Assembly: GCA_964450715.1 (NCBI GenBank)
Contig: CAYVFC010000075.1
Coordinates: 1 to 39,967, forward strand
Source: CAYVFC01 sp964450715
Lineage (GTDB): Bacteria > Myxococcota_A > Polyangia > Polyangiales > JAFGIB01
Length of the DNA: 39,967 nt
Direction: 5' to 3'
In this document: positions 26,537-36,200 of the stretch, piece by piece
How the letters are laid out: every line of letters starts with the position of its first letter
How positions within the stretch are numbered: position 1 is the first letter of the stretch
The notes under the pieces: generated by a model
Databases searched by the model: none
What the model saw: the letters and a program-made list of their open reading frames with translations, nothing else
Told to the model about the DNA's origin: nothing
Translations under genes and position numbers: made by a program

Positions 26537-27367
26537 ATGAGACTACCGGTATCGCAGGTGAGACGCGGTTTGTTTAATACGACAGCGGTAGCGTTGGCTG
26601 GGCTCGCCGCAACGCTGATCGGCTGCAGTAGCGGCGACGGAACCAGCGAGCAAGAGAGTCAACTCGACGCCGGGTGGATCTACCCATCCGGCGGCAGCGG
26701 CGGATCGGATCAGGCCGGAAGCGGCGGCGCAGCAGGAGAGGCCGGAGGCGCTCCCGAGGGCGGCACCGGCGGCCCGGCGCCGGTTGTCGATGCGGGCGGT
26801 GAGCCGGATACGGGCTCGGCCGGGTCGTCTGCTGGCGCCGGGGGCGCCGGAGGCGACGCCTCGACTCCGACCACGGACGGCGGTAGCGGTGCGGGAGGCG
26901 CAGGCGGGTCGGCCGCAACCCCGGAGTGCACGCAGAGCGACCTCGGCAACTGCACCGATCAGACGGGCGGTCTGGCGACCGCGCTCTGCTGCACGCCGGA
27001 AGGCCTGTGCGGTTACATCTTCGATCTGGGCGCCGGTCAACCGTCGCAGTGCGTGACAGACCAGCTGCCGGGTCCAGTGGTCACGCAGGAATGCGAGCAG
27101 TGTGCCAGGACGAACTGCCCGAGCGACGTGGCCGCTTGCGAGGCGGACGCGGATTGTCAGAGCCTATCGGACTGTTTGATGGCCTGCACCGACCTCATGT
27201 CGTGCGCCATCTGCGGGCTGACCTATCAGAACGCTGCCATGGGGTCCTACGGCGCGCTCGCCACCTGCGCTCTGAACGCTTGCCCGAGCTGTAGCGAAGT
27301 GTTTCAGCTGTTGCCGGGTATGGGCGGCGCGGGAGGCGCCGGGGGCGGGGGCGGCGCGGGCGGCTGA
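26537..27367 (+). CDS. Gly-rich, Cys-rich lipoprotein
   Basis: The protein has 276 aa. GGGAGG at 26526-26531 stands five bases before the ATG. The signal peptide ends at the lipobox LIGC (Cys30). Residues about 50-130 are low-complexity Gly/Ala/Ser/Asp/Pro. Residues 135-250 contain about 16 Cys in short-range pairs (CCTPEGLC, CEQCARTNCPSD, CEADADCQSLSDCLMAC), as in small disulfide-rich domains. The end is a Gly-rich tail. It is 184 bases after the other Cys-rich lipoprotein and convergent with the sigma factor gene. Function unknown; a surface role is inferred. Confidence 0.8.
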   Translation: MRLPVSQVRRGLFNTTAVALAGLAATLIGCSSGDGTSEQESQLDAGWIYPSGGSGGSDQAGSGGAAGEAGGAPEGGTGGPAPVVDAGGEPDTGSAGSSAGAGGAGGDASTPTTDGGSGAGGAGGSAATPECTQSDLGNCTDQTGGLATALCCTPEGLCGYIFDLGAGQPSQCVTDQLPGPVVTQECEQCARTNCPSDVAACEADADCQSLSDCLMACTDLMSCAICGLTYQNAAMGSYGALATCALNACPSCSEVFQLLPGMGGAGGAGGGGGAGG

Positions 27368-27379
27368 CCGTGGGGCGCT

Positions 27380-27991
27380 CTACCGCTCGTACTCCGCCAT
27401 GGCCTGGCGCAATTTCTTGATGCCGTGATGGAAGTTGGCCTTGGCCGAGTCCTCGCTGCACGCGGCGATCTCGGCGATTTCGCGAAAAGGGAACTCGTGC
27501 AAGAGCCGTAGCTCGACGGCCAGACGCTGCATGGGCGGTAGGTTCTGCAGTACCTCTCCCAGCCGTCTTCGCGCCTCGCGCGCTACCAGCTTGGCCGTGC
27601 TCAGGGAGTTGGTGATGGCGTCCAGATCGGAAAGGTGCAAGGGCCGCGTTCTGGAGCTATCCCGCAAATGGTTCAGCGAGAGGTTGATGGCGATGCGAAA
27701 GAGCCAGGTGCGGAACCTGGCCTCGGCTCTGAAGCGGGACAGGTTGTCGTAAGCGCGGATGAAGGCCCTCTGAACTATCTCCTCCACGTCGTCCTCGTCG
27801 TCCAGGTAGCGACCTACGAGCCGGGTCAATCCTTCGCGGTGTAGGCGCATCAGCGCTGCAAAGGCGCGGCGGTCGCCCTGTTGCGCCGCGGATACCAGCT
27901 CGTATTCCGATTGCGGTGAACCGTTCTCGGTTCTTCCCGGCTCGGTGGCGGGGCCCGGCGAAGCGGCGTTGTCGCGGGACTGATCGTCCAT
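27380..27991 (-). CDS. ECF RNA polymerase sigma factor
   Basis: The protein has 203 aa. The region-2 helix is seen as DDVEEIVQRAFIRAYDNLSRF followed by RFRTWLFRIAINLSLNHLR, which contacts the -10 element and core enzyme. Region 4 is a helix-turn-helix: LPPMQRLAVELRLLHEFPFREIAEIAACSEDSAKANFHHGIKKLR, for the -35 element. The N-terminal 30 residues are polar and poorly conserved. No anti-sigma factor gene is adjacent, so control is not visible. It is divergent from the TPR/PEGA-like gene, with about 104 bases between the starts, and could drive that gene and the kinase. Confidence 0.92.
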   Translation of the reverse strand: MDDQSRDNAASPGPATEPGRTENGSPQSEYELVSAAQQGDRRAFAALMRLHREGLTRLVGRYLDDEDDVEEIVQRAFIRAYDNLSRFRAEARFRTWLFRIAINLSLNHLRDSSRTRPLHLSDLDAITNSLSTAKLVAREARRRLGEVLQNLPPMQRLAVELRLLHEFPFREIAEIAACSEDSAKANFHHGIKKLRQAMAEYER

Positions 27992-28095
27992 GGTGCCGGA
28001 AGCGAGAACCTCTACTCTCTCATCCCAGTTGTCCTCTTTCGAGCGCAGCGGAAGCTCGATTCGATCGGTCTCGATGCTTCAATAATAGCGGATTT

Positions 28096-29049
28096 ATGGT
28101 TTATGGTGTCAGCATGGCGGTGGCGAACGCGCGTTTTCGCGGCCTTGACCGATTGGGGGTGGGGGTGGTGGTGACCGTGCTGGTGGCGTTGCCGACGACG
28201 CTTGTCGCCGGACAGACCGATGAAGCTGAATCCGGCGGCTCGGACGCGGAGCAGAGAGCGCGCGAGCTGTTCGATCAGGGCAAGGCCGCCTATGCCAGGG
28301 GCGACTACGCGGCTTCGGCCGAGGCTTTTGACCGGGCCCACGCTGCGCGACCGCATCATTCCGCGCTCTGGAACGCGGCACTGGCCTGGCAGAGCGGAGG
28401 GGAGCCGGTCGAGGCCGCCAACCGCTTCGCCGCTTACCTGGAAACGGCGCCGGTCGATGCGCCCGATCGGGATACGGCGCTGTCTCGGTTGCGGGTGCTT
28501 TCCCGGAAGCTGGGACGCTTGGAGCTTCACGCGGAAGCGGTCTCCGATATTAGAATCGATGGCCGATCGGTCGACGCGGTCACGGTATACGTGAGCCCGG
28601 GAAGCCACGTGATCACCGCCCGGTCCGGATCGGGTCGAACGGTTCGCGAGGTCGCCTCGGTACAGGCCGGCGCCTTGCTGAGCGTGGTTTTGACGCCCCC
28701 GGCCGGGGCCGCCCAACCGCAAACAGGCGGCGATGAGAGCAGCGAAGATCGGGTCCGGGGAGTGCCCCCCGCGGCGGTCTACACCGGTGCGGCGGTCACC
28801 GCCGCGCTGGTCGGGGTCACGGTCTGGTCCGGGGTGGATACGCTCGAGGCCAGGGATCGATTCGACCGCGAGCCGAGCGGGGCGGCGCTGGAGTCGGGCC
28901 GCGACAAACAGAATCGCACCAATATCCTCTTCGCGGTTACCGTGGGCGTGGCGCTTTTGACCGGAGCGACCGCGCTCTGGCTGGTCGACTGGGGTCAGGA
29001 ACAGGCGCCCCGGGCCGGAGTCTCGACGCTTACCTGTGTAAGGTGGTAG
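28096..29049 (+). CDS. TPR/PEGA-like membrane protein
   Basis: The protein has 317 aa. An N-terminal export signal (about 20-44, ending VAGQ) is followed by a short TPR-like region (LFDQGKAAYARGDYAASAEA, then SALWNAALAWQSGGE), then a beta-rich domain (LGRLELHAEAVSDIRIDGRS with VSPGSHVITAR) like a PEGA domain. Two membrane helices at the C-terminal end (about 230-250 and 276-298) anchor it. The ATG at 28096 is chosen; one at 28114 is also possible and would shorten the leader by six residues. Its end overlaps slightly with the region before the kinase gene, which starts 60 bases after. Proteins of this build are common next to Ser/Thr kinases in Myxococcota; the role is probably structural or as a kinase partner. 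Confidence 0.74.
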   Translation: MVYGVSMAVANARFRGLDRLGVGVVVTVLVALPTTLVAGQTDEAESGGSDAEQRARELFDQGKAAYARGDYAASAEAFDRAHAARPHHSALWNAALAWQSGGEPVEAANRFAAYLETAPVDAPDRDTALSRLRVLSRKLGRLELHAEAVSDIRIDGRSVDAVTVYVSPGSHVITARSGSGRTVREVASVQAGALLSVVLTPPAGAAQPQTGGDESSEDRVRGVPPAAVYTGAAVTAALVGVTVWSGVDTLEARDRFDREPSGAALESGRDKQNRTNILFAVTVGVALLTGATALWLVDWGQEQAPRAGVSTLTCVRW

Positions 29050-29108
29050 AAAAACTCCTGGCGTCTTTCTTATCGCGACCCCATGGGAAGCGCGGGTCGA
29101 GGTGGTGG

Positions 29109-30590
29109 ATGGAGTCCTGGTCTTTGCCGTCCGAAGTCGAGGGGTACCGGCTCATCGCCGAGCTCGCCTGCGGGGGAATGGCGACCGTATACGCGGCTCG
29201 CAAGGTAGCGGCTGCCGGTTTCGAGCGGCTGGTGGTCATCAAGCGGCTGCATCCGCACCTGACCGTGGACGAGCAGGCGCGCGCGCTGTTCAGCGACGAG
29301 GCGCGTCATGGCGCCATGTTGCGCCATCCCAATGTGGTGCCGGTGATCGACGTGATCGAGGCGGGCGAGGAGATCCTGCTGGTACAGCCCTACGTGGAGT
29401 CGGTTACCCTGGCGCAGCTGTTGAAGAGCGCCGCGCGTTCGGGAGCGCGCCTGCCGCCTACCATCGGGCTGCGCATCGTCTGCGACGTTCTCTCGGGTCT
29501 TCACGAAGCTCACCAGGCCAGGGATCTGAAGGGCGAGAGCCTGAGCCTGGTGCACCGCGATCTGTCGCCGCAGAATGTTCTGGTGGCGGTGGACGGATCG
29601 AGCCGGCTGATCGATTTCGGGGTGAGCCGGGCGGCCGGTGCGGTCGACCCCGAGGGCGTGGCCTTGCGGGGTAAGTTCCCCTACCTCTCGCCCGAGCAGG
29701 TCAACGGCCTGCAACTGGATCGCCGGGCCGACCTGTTCGCCGCGGGCGCCCTGCTCTTCGAGGTGTTGACCGGAAGCCGGCTTTTTCGCGGGAACGATCC
29801 CTCGGATACAATGATGAAAGTGCTGGCCGCCGAGATACCGCCGCCCTCGAGCGCGCTGGACACCCTGCCCGCCGCGCTGGACGCTCCGGTGCTGCGCGCG
29901 CTCAGAAGGGATCGCGCCGAGAGGTTCCAGACAGCCATGGAGATGATGGACGCCCTGGAGGCGGCGCTGCCCTCGGCCACGCACCGCGAGGTGAGCCTGC
30001 GCCTCGGGGAGCTCTGTGGCGAGATGCTCGCCGAACGGCGCGAGCTGCTCGAGGACTCCTTTGCTTTGGACGTCATGGACACCGGAGTGGATAGCGGGAG
30101 CTTTCCCGGACAGCCATCGGCCCCCTTCCGGCCTGATGATCCCGTTAAACCGGCTGCCGCTCGACGGGTGGTTCTCGGGGCCTCGCTGGTCTTGATCGCT
30201 GTCGCGCTAGCGGCCGCGGTCTGGTTCGCGGGATTTCAGAGCGGAACCGATCCGGTAGCAGCGCCGCCCTCGGTACCGGCCGCGCCCGAGTCGGCCCGGG
30301 GGGTCTCGAGCGCGGGCGGGCCCGGTTCCCCTCCACCCCCATCAGCCGAGAGCGCGGAGCTTTCCGGAAAGGCGGATTTGACGTCCGGCGCTTCCTTCGG
30401 GTCCGACCAGCAAGCGGCCGCAAGCGTCCAGGAAACAACCGCGGGTCCGCCGGGCGATCCGTCCCCGGATCGGTCCGTTTCATCGAGACGGGCGGATCGA
30501 GCTTCCAGGCCGATCGGCGTACAATCCGGTAAAGATGCACGGCGACGGTCAAAGCCCGCTCTTCACGACAACCCGTATGCAGCGGAGTAG
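29109..30590 (+). CDS. Membrane Ser/Thr protein kinase
   Basis: The protein has 493 aa. The start at 29109 follows GAGGTGG; a GTG at 29043 is less likely. The kinase domain covers about residues 12-270: CGGMATVYAA as the glycine loop, Lys45 in VVIKR, HRDLSPQNV with Asp151, the metal-binding DFGVSR (Asp169), and FPYLSPEQV. A helix at about 352-376 crosses the membrane. A Pro/Ser/Ala-rich region of about 115 residues follows, without PASTA repeats or other known sensor domains. It is downstream of the TPR/PEGA-like gene and overlaps the next gene. A matching phosphatase is encoded at 20883. Substrates are not known. Confidence 0.93.
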   Translation: MESWSLPSEVEGYRLIAELACGGMATVYAARKVAAAGFERLVVIKRLHPHLTVDEQARALFSDEARHGAMLRHPNVVPVIDVIEAGEEILLVQPYVESVTLAQLLKSAARSGARLPPTIGLRIVCDVLSGLHEAHQARDLKGESLSLVHRDLSPQNVLVAVDGSSRLIDFGVSRAAGAVDPEGVALRGKFPYLSPEQVNGLQLDRRADLFAAGALLFEVLTGSRLFRGNDPSDTMMKVLAAEIPPPSSALDTLPAALDAPVLRALRRDRAERFQTAMEMMDALEAALPSATHREVSLRLGELCGEMLAERRELLEDSFALDVMDTGVDSGSFPGQPSAPFRPDDPVKPAAARRVVLGASLVLIAVALAAAVWFAGFQSGTDPVAAPPSVPAAPESARGVSSAGGPGSPPPPSAESAELSGKADLTSGASFGSDQQAAASVQETTAGPPGDPSPDRSVSSRRADRASRPIGVQSGKDARRRSKPALHDNPYAAE

Positions 30591-31797
30591 CCTCCTCGCG
30601 GGCATCGGTTGCTTTCTGTTTCTGACGGCGTTTCCGGGACCCTGTACGACCTTTGACGACGCCCGCCTGCCCGACCAGGCCCCGGTAGACGGCGGTCACG
30701 ACGGCCCGCCGGATGCCGGAGCCGATTCCGGGCCCGAACCCGAACCGCAACCACCGCAACCCTCGCCGGACGCGGGGCCAGGCATCGAGCCGGATGGCGG
30801 TCAAGACGGAGGGGAGAGCGACGTCGAGCTGGGCCAGGCCGCGGCCATCTGCGCCCGCGCCTTTGCCTGTCCCGGGCTGCCCGAGGCCATGCTGGCCTCG
30901 ATCGGCTTTCCCCTGGACGCGCGCAACTACCCGCTGTGTCTGCACTGGGTACTGGGTCCCACCAGACCCGAGCCGGCGAAGAGCCGAGCCTTGCGCATCG
31001 AGCTGTTCGAATGCATCGCCGAGGCGGCGGACTGCGAGCAGGCGCTCGGCTGCGCCTTCGTACGGCCGCTTACCCTGGACGATCCGCTATGCGAGGGAGA
31101 GCCGGAAGGGCCCCGCTGCGACCCATCCGCAGAGGCGGTCATCGAATGTCCGGGCTGGTGGCGCCGCTGCAACAGCCCGCTGTACGCGAACATCGCGCGC
31201 TGCCACCAGGGCACGGACCTGCTCGGCGCGCCCGTCGCCCGTTGCTTGATACAGGAGCAGTGCACCGCAGCCGACGATGTCCGCTTCTGCAACGAGTCCC
31301 TGGCGGTCAACTGTGATGTGGAGCTGGGGTATATTTCCGTGACCGATTGCTCAATCACGGGCCGCTCCTGCCTGGCGCAGCAGACCGGAGCGGTCTGTCT
31401 CAGCGCGGCGGGGAACCTGACCTGCGTATTCCAGGCCTTTCCCGGTACCTATGCCAGCGAGGTGCTGCGGGCCGGCTCCAGCACCTGCATTGCCGACACG
31501 GACGTGGCCGCGGTCTGCGACGGGGATAAGTTCTCCACCTTTGACTGCTCGGCCGCTGGCGGGCAGCGGTGCGTAAACAAGGACTATCCCCCCTGGGCCT
31601 GGTGCGCGCCCGCCGATGCGGAGTGCTACCCCGATACAATCGGAGAGCAAGCGGCCGCGTGCGACGGCGACCGTCTCACCGCCTGTCTGAAGGGCCGACC
31701 CGTTGTCGTGGACTGCGCCGAATACGGCATGCAATGCCAACCGGGCTCCCCCACCCGTTCCGCGTATTGCACGTTAGCGTTAGGTAGGTTAGACTAA
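30577..31797 (+). CDS. Secreted Cys-rich protein of unknown function
   Basis: The protein has 406 aa from the ATG at 30577, where a signal peptide (hydrophobic about 5-19) begins; an ATG at 30535 adds 14 residues and has a weak GGTAAAG before it. Either start overlaps the kinase stop at 30590, so expression is probably coupled. Residues 25-90 are Pro/Asp/Gly-rich. The rest, about 300 residues, has about 30 Cys with many short pairs, for example CARAFACPG, CPGWWRRC, CLIQEQC, CSITGRSC. No family is recognised. It is likely a disulfide-stabilised surface or periplasmic protein, perhaps the kinase's partner in the envelope. Confidence 0.72.
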   Translation: MQRSSLLAGIGCFLFLTAFPGPCTTFDDARLPDQAPVDGGHDGPPDAGADSGPEPEPQPPQPSPDAGPGIEPDGGQDGGESDVELGQAAAICARAFACPGLPEAMLASIGFPLDARNYPLCLHWVLGPTRPEPAKSRALRIELFECIAEAADCEQALGCAFVRPLTLDDPLCEGEPEGPRCDPSAEAVIECPGWWRRCNSPLYANIARCHQGTDLLGAPVARCLIQEQCTAADDVRFCNESLAVNCDVELGYISVTDCSITGRSCLAQQTGAVCLSAAGNLTCVFQAFPGTYASEVLRAGSSTCIADTDVAAVCDGDKFSTFDCSAAGGQRCVNKDYPPWAWCAPADAECYPDTIGEQAAACDGDRLTACLKGRPVVVDCAEYGMQCQPGSPTRSAYCTLALGRLD

Positions 31798-31813
31798 GAC
31801 TAGTGACTAGTAG

Positions 31814-31885
31814 GGACGGTCCTGCCGAATTGATTAACCTGTTCTAACCTGTTCGGACGGTCCTGCCGAATTGATTAACCTGTTC
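31814..31885. repeat. Left REP-like repeats of the transposase locus
   Basis: A 31-base unit occurs at 31814-31844 and again at 31855-31885, 41 bases apart. Each starts with GGACGGTCCTGCCGAATT. The GGACGGTCC core is a palindrome around a central G, typical of a REP hairpin. The inverted form, AATTCGGCAGGACCGTCC, appears on the far side of the transposase gene. Just before, GACTAGT is repeated twice in tandem (31798-31811). Confidence 0.85.
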
Positions 31886-31960
31886 GGGTGTTCGTTGATT
31901 GGGAGACTCGAGGTTCTAGGGTTTTCACAGGCGCCGATTCTGTCCATACGGATTCAGATT

Positions 31961-33082
31961 TCAGATTTCGTCCACATCGACATGGTAGCGTACGCGAAGA
32001 GCATCGAACACGTGTTCTCGCGCTTGTTTAGCGGGACGCCTACTCGCTCGCGTTCGTAGCAAGGCAACCACGGCTGAACCGAGTTCGTCGTACTTGCCGG
32101 CGTTTGTTATCGTATAACCGTAGTGGCGGCATATCGCTCCGGTCTCGATTCCGAACGCTCGGGCCAATTCGACTTGCTGTCCGCCGTACTCGCGTACCCA
32201 TACCCAGGTCGCCAGCCGTTTCACCTCGACGCTTCCGGCCGAACGCGGACGCTCGTCCAGCTCCACCAGTGCGACACCGCTGAGTTCAGCGGCGGCTACA
32301 ACCACCTCATCCAGCGTCGGACGTTCCGATGTGCGCGAACGTTTGTATGCCTGCCGGGTCGATAGCGCGGCCTCAACTCGCGTCGTATCCGAGCGCAACC
32401 TTTCGACGAACGCTTCAGGACCAAGAATGCCATCACTGAGCAGGTGCCCGTCACCGAGTACACTTCTGGCCTCGCGCGCTTCCCTCACGTCGAAGGCACC
32501 ACTGAGTTCGGGCCGTCGCGGTTGCGTGCGTCCCTCGTCAACGAAACGATCGAACGCCTTGGTAGCAGCGATTGGCCGCTCGCCGAATCGCTGAAGGACA
32601 TATCCCATACGCAACCATTCCGGCGCCTGTACACGGCCGATGTAGCTTTGATGGCTCGACCAGTCGCTGTTGCGTGCGCGACGAACTCGACGGGCGCGTA
32701 CGGGATTGTTGTGAACGTACCGAACGAGCTCGAGCAGGTACGCATCCCTGTCGACCAGTAATTGACGGGGTCTCTGGGCGAATACGGCACCGATGGCGGT
32801 ATCGTACCGAAGTAGCGACCGCGCCCATTGCGCGAACGCGGTATGAACCGATTTGGTGAATCGATTAAGCGGCCGCTCGCCCTGGATCACCACGAGGTGC
32901 ACGTGGTTGGACATGAGGCAGTACGCAAGAACTTCCGTGTCGCAGCGCTTCAGAGCCTTTCCGACCGCTGCTAGATACGCATCGCGTCCACCCTTGCGAT
33001 CGAGCCACCACTCGTCACGCGCGAAACGCGAAACCACGTGAAACACGCCGCCCGGTACGTTCAGCCTTGCTCGTCTCGGCAT
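31961..33082 (-). CDS. REP-associated tyrosine transposase (RAYT), Y1 HUH type
   Basis: The protein has 373 aa from the ATG at 33082; a GTG at 33103 is an alternative. It begins MPRRARLNVPGGVFHVVSR, as RAYT/TnpA_REP proteins do. The HUH motif is NHVHLVV (His60, His62) and the catalytic Tyr is Tyr122 in YVHNNPVRA. Such enzymes cut and join single-stranded DNA at REP hairpins and mobilise those repeats; they rarely carry their own ends. The C-terminal 130 residues form an extra domain (LDEVVVAAAELSGV to ARAFGIETGAICRHYGY) that looks like a DnaA-like helix-turn-helix and makes the protein longer than common RAYTs. Repeats of matching sequence flank it on both sides. Confidence 0.9.
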   Translation of the reverse strand: MPRRARLNVPGGVFHVVSRFARDEWWLDRKGGRDAYLAAVGKALKRCDTEVLAYCLMSNHVHLVVIQGERPLNRFTKSVHTAFAQWARSLLRYDTAIGAVFAQRPRQLLVDRDAYLLELVRYVHNNPVRARRVRRARNSDWSSHQSYIGRVQAPEWLRMGYVLQRFGERPIAATKAFDRFVDEGRTQPRRPELSGAFDVREAREARSVLGDGHLLSDGILGPEAFVERLRSDTTRVEAALSTRQAYKRSRTSERPTLDEVVVAAAELSGVALVELDERPRSAGSVEVKRLATWVWVREYGGQQVELARAFGIETGAICRHYGYTITNAGKYDELGSAVVALLRTRASRRPAKQAREHVFDALRVRYHVDVDEI

Positions 33083-33134
33083 ACGAAACCAACTCGTTAC
33101 CACGCGCTAAGAGTAAAAGTGAGTCAATTCAATT

Positions 33135-33260
33135 AATTTGGCAGGACCGTCCCCTTGTCCCGTCCGTCCCCTTCCCCCCGCTTGCTCGTCAATTCGGCAG
33201 GACCGTCCCCCCCTTCTTTAATTCGGCAGGACCGTCCCCCCCTTCTTTCCCCCCTTCTTT
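33135..33260. repeat. Right REP-like repeats, including a tandem 29-bp unit
   Basis: Three copies of AATTCGGCAGGACCGTCCCC or a one-base variant stand at 33135-33154, 33191-33210 and 33220-33239. The latter two belong to identical 29-base tandem units (33191-33219, 33220-33248) that end in CCCTTCTTT, with a partial third piece (33249-33260). They are inverted relative to the left repeats. The last repeat piece meets the stop codon of the large kinase gene. Confidence 0.88.
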
Positions 33261-36200
33261 ACCAGCTCGCCAGCAGCGTGGCGACGTCGCCGGCGCGTTG
33301 CAGCGCCTGGCTGATGCCGGACAAAAGCTCCGCCGGAATGCTCGCCGCGCTGGCACCCGGTCCCAGCACCACCACCCCGGTCACCACCTGCCCGCTCTCG
33401 GTGGGATGGCCGAGCACCAGGGGGGTGAAGATGGCCCCGCTCGCGTTGCGCCACTCTATCTCCCCGGCCCCTGCGTCGCGGTCGACCGCGACCGTGCAGG
33501 TGGCCGTGAGCTCTGCCCGGTCGTCGGAGAGCCGCTCGAGTAGGTCTTCCACCAGCGCGTCGATATCGAGCGGTGGCTCGATGGCGCCGACCTGGGCGGC
33601 GAGCTGTGCGCCGCCGGCCTGCACCGTGTACAGCAACCCGCTGTCGGCTGAGGCCTCGTGCAGAACCGCCCTGAGCGCTACCCGCGAGCGCTCCCCACTA
33701 TCGGCAAAATCGCTGAAGAGCAGAGAGTGCAGCGAGCTGGCCACGCGGTTCTGGATCGCCTCTGCCAGGGCGTCCGCCACCTCCATGCGGGCCGCGGCGG
33801 CCAGGTTCATCAGCTCGGCATAGCGGGCGATGAGCAGCGGATTTTTTCCGTCCTGGTAGATGGCGGCGCAGCGCGTGGCATTGAACTCGAAGCCGCTCTG
33901 GTCGCCGGCCAGCAGCGCCACCCGCGCCCGCGTCTCGTAGGCGCCGCCCATGACCAGGCCGCCGGCGCCAAAATCCTCGAGCATGGCGACCACCTCGTCT
34001 GCCAGCAGGCGCGCGCGATCGTGCCCGCCGTTCTCGGCGTGGGCGCGCGCGAGCGCCTCGAGCAGGACGTGCATCTGCGGCCCCAGCTCGACCTCCCGCA
34101 CCGCCGCCAGGTGCGCTTCGCCCGTCTCGACCGCCCGGTCGTGCTCGCCGAGCCTGCACAGGGCCAGCACCTCGCTGGCCGCCAGCGGGGCATAGGTCGG
34201 ATGCTCGCCGGCCCCGAGACCTTCCAGCCCGGCTTGCATCTCGGCCAGCGCCTCCCGGGGCGCGCCGCGTAGCGAGTGATAGCAGCCGCGGGCATGCCGC
34301 AGGATCGGCACCCAACCGGGCATCTGCTCGGCGCGGGCTTCGATGATGGGCAACAGCTGCTTCAGGCGAGCCAGGTCACCGGCAAAGGCATAGACCACGT
34401 ATTCGCGGTGCACGTGACTGCCCTCGAACATCTGCGGCCGGTTGTCGCGCAGCCGGATGAGCTCGGCCTTGCGCTTGAGCTCGTCCGCGCCGCGGATGTC
34501 CCCCCGGCAGAGGGCATCGAGCATGCGCAGGCGGCAGGCGTTGATGGTGAAGATGGGATCGGCCTCCAGGTCGGCCAGAAACCCCTGGTCGAGCTGCCGG
34601 CCGAACATGGTCGAGACCATGGTGGTCGAGAAGCGCAGCGCCAGCCCCATGAAGCGATGCGATACCGGGTCCAGGCCGGCCAGGTCGGGCTCGGCCATGC
34701 GCGCCATGATGGCCCGATTGCGCTCGAGCAGGATGTGGTAGTGCCCGGTGGCCAGCGCGCGCGTGCCCTCGACGTTCCACTGCACGACCTGCAGCGCCGG
34801 CGACAGCGAGACGAAGGGCTCGATGCAGGTCAGGTCGCGGAAGAAGGCGTATTCGTAGCGCGGCCCCATCACGCCGATGGCTTGGATCACGGTGCGGGCC
34901 AGAAGCGGCAGCGCCTGGGCGGGCGGGGCCACCCGCTCGATGGGCGGCGTCCGGTCGAAGCGCTCCTGGGCCTGCTTGAGAGCCGTCATCACCCGTTCGC
35001 CGGGCTCCATCTCGTCCGGCAGCGCCCGGTACAGGTCGACGCCGCAGTCGTGCTCGAGCTGCTGCAGGAGCACCACCACGTCGTGCTTGCTGGCCTGGGC
35101 CGTGAGCGCCCCGTAACCGACCAGGGTGCTGCGCACGAAGTGGGCCTGTTCGCGCGGTCGCCCGGCCCGTTCGCAGTAATCGATCAATTCGCGCAGCTGC
35201 CCCTGCCAGCCGTCGGGCAACTCGGACATCATGGCGGCGACCTGGGCCGGGTTGAGGTTGCTGTGGTCGCGCGCGCCCGGGAGCATGAGCTCGAGCGCGG
35301 TCTGGTACTCGCCGGCCATGATGAGGTGCTGTACGACCGACCAGCCGCGGCCGGGCCGGCGCTGATAGATCTCCGCCAGCCGGCGGTGAAGCGCGCGCGC
35401 CTTCTCGGCGGATAGCCCGGTGGTGAGTAACCCGCGGTAGGCCTCGCTCGCCAGCAGATGCTGCAAGCCCTTGACCAGCAGGATGTTGCGGCCGAGCAGC
35501 TCGTTTACCGCTTTCATCACCGCGCCCGGGTCGTCGCTATCGAGCAGCAGCTTCAGCTCGTCGAGCGTCAGCCCCTCGCGCTCGACCAGCGCCAGCCCCC
35601 GCGCCAGCCGCCGGGCCTCGGCGGATAGCGAGGCGATGCGCGCCTGCAGCGTGTCCTGCACGGTCTCGGGCAAGTCCTTGGCATCGAGCGCGGCGGGCAG
35701 GATGAACGAGCCCGACTGGTAGCGGATGGCGCCCCGGTCGAGCAGGTGTTGGGCCAGCTGCATGAGCGCGCGCGGGGAGCCGGCCGCGATCCGGTGCAGG
35801 CGATCGGCGAGCGCGTCGAGGTGCTCGACCTCGCCGAACATGGACGCCAGAAGCGCCTGCGTCTGCTCGGCGGTGAGCGGCCGCAGCTTGATCACCGTGG
35901 CGCGGTCGGTGAACACCCGTAGCGACGGCCGGGCGTTTTTCGCTTCCGTGCCCGCGGGAAGAGTGATGACGAGCGTCAAACCCGTGGCGCCCTCCTCGGA
36001 AGAGAGCAGTGATAACAGGGCGGCGCTGCGCTCGTCGATCAGGTGGGCGTCGTCCACCGCCAGCATCAACCGCCGCTCGGCACAGGCGCGCAGCACTACG
36101 TCGCAGAGCGCCATCTGAACCCGCGCCCGAAGGTCGAGCTCGTCGCCCGACTCGGCCTCGGTCGTCTCCGGGGCGGCGGGCGAGAGAAGCGCGCGTTGCT

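Noticed and set aside
33135..33260. Possible CRISPR array
   Set aside because: Repeats are tandem without unique spacers of regular length, and no cas genes are near; they match the left side of the transposase gene as REP-like repeats.
34276..35415. Plus-strand 379-codon frame
   Set aside because: It lies opposite the giant kinase gene. His/Val/Gly-rich product with no domain.
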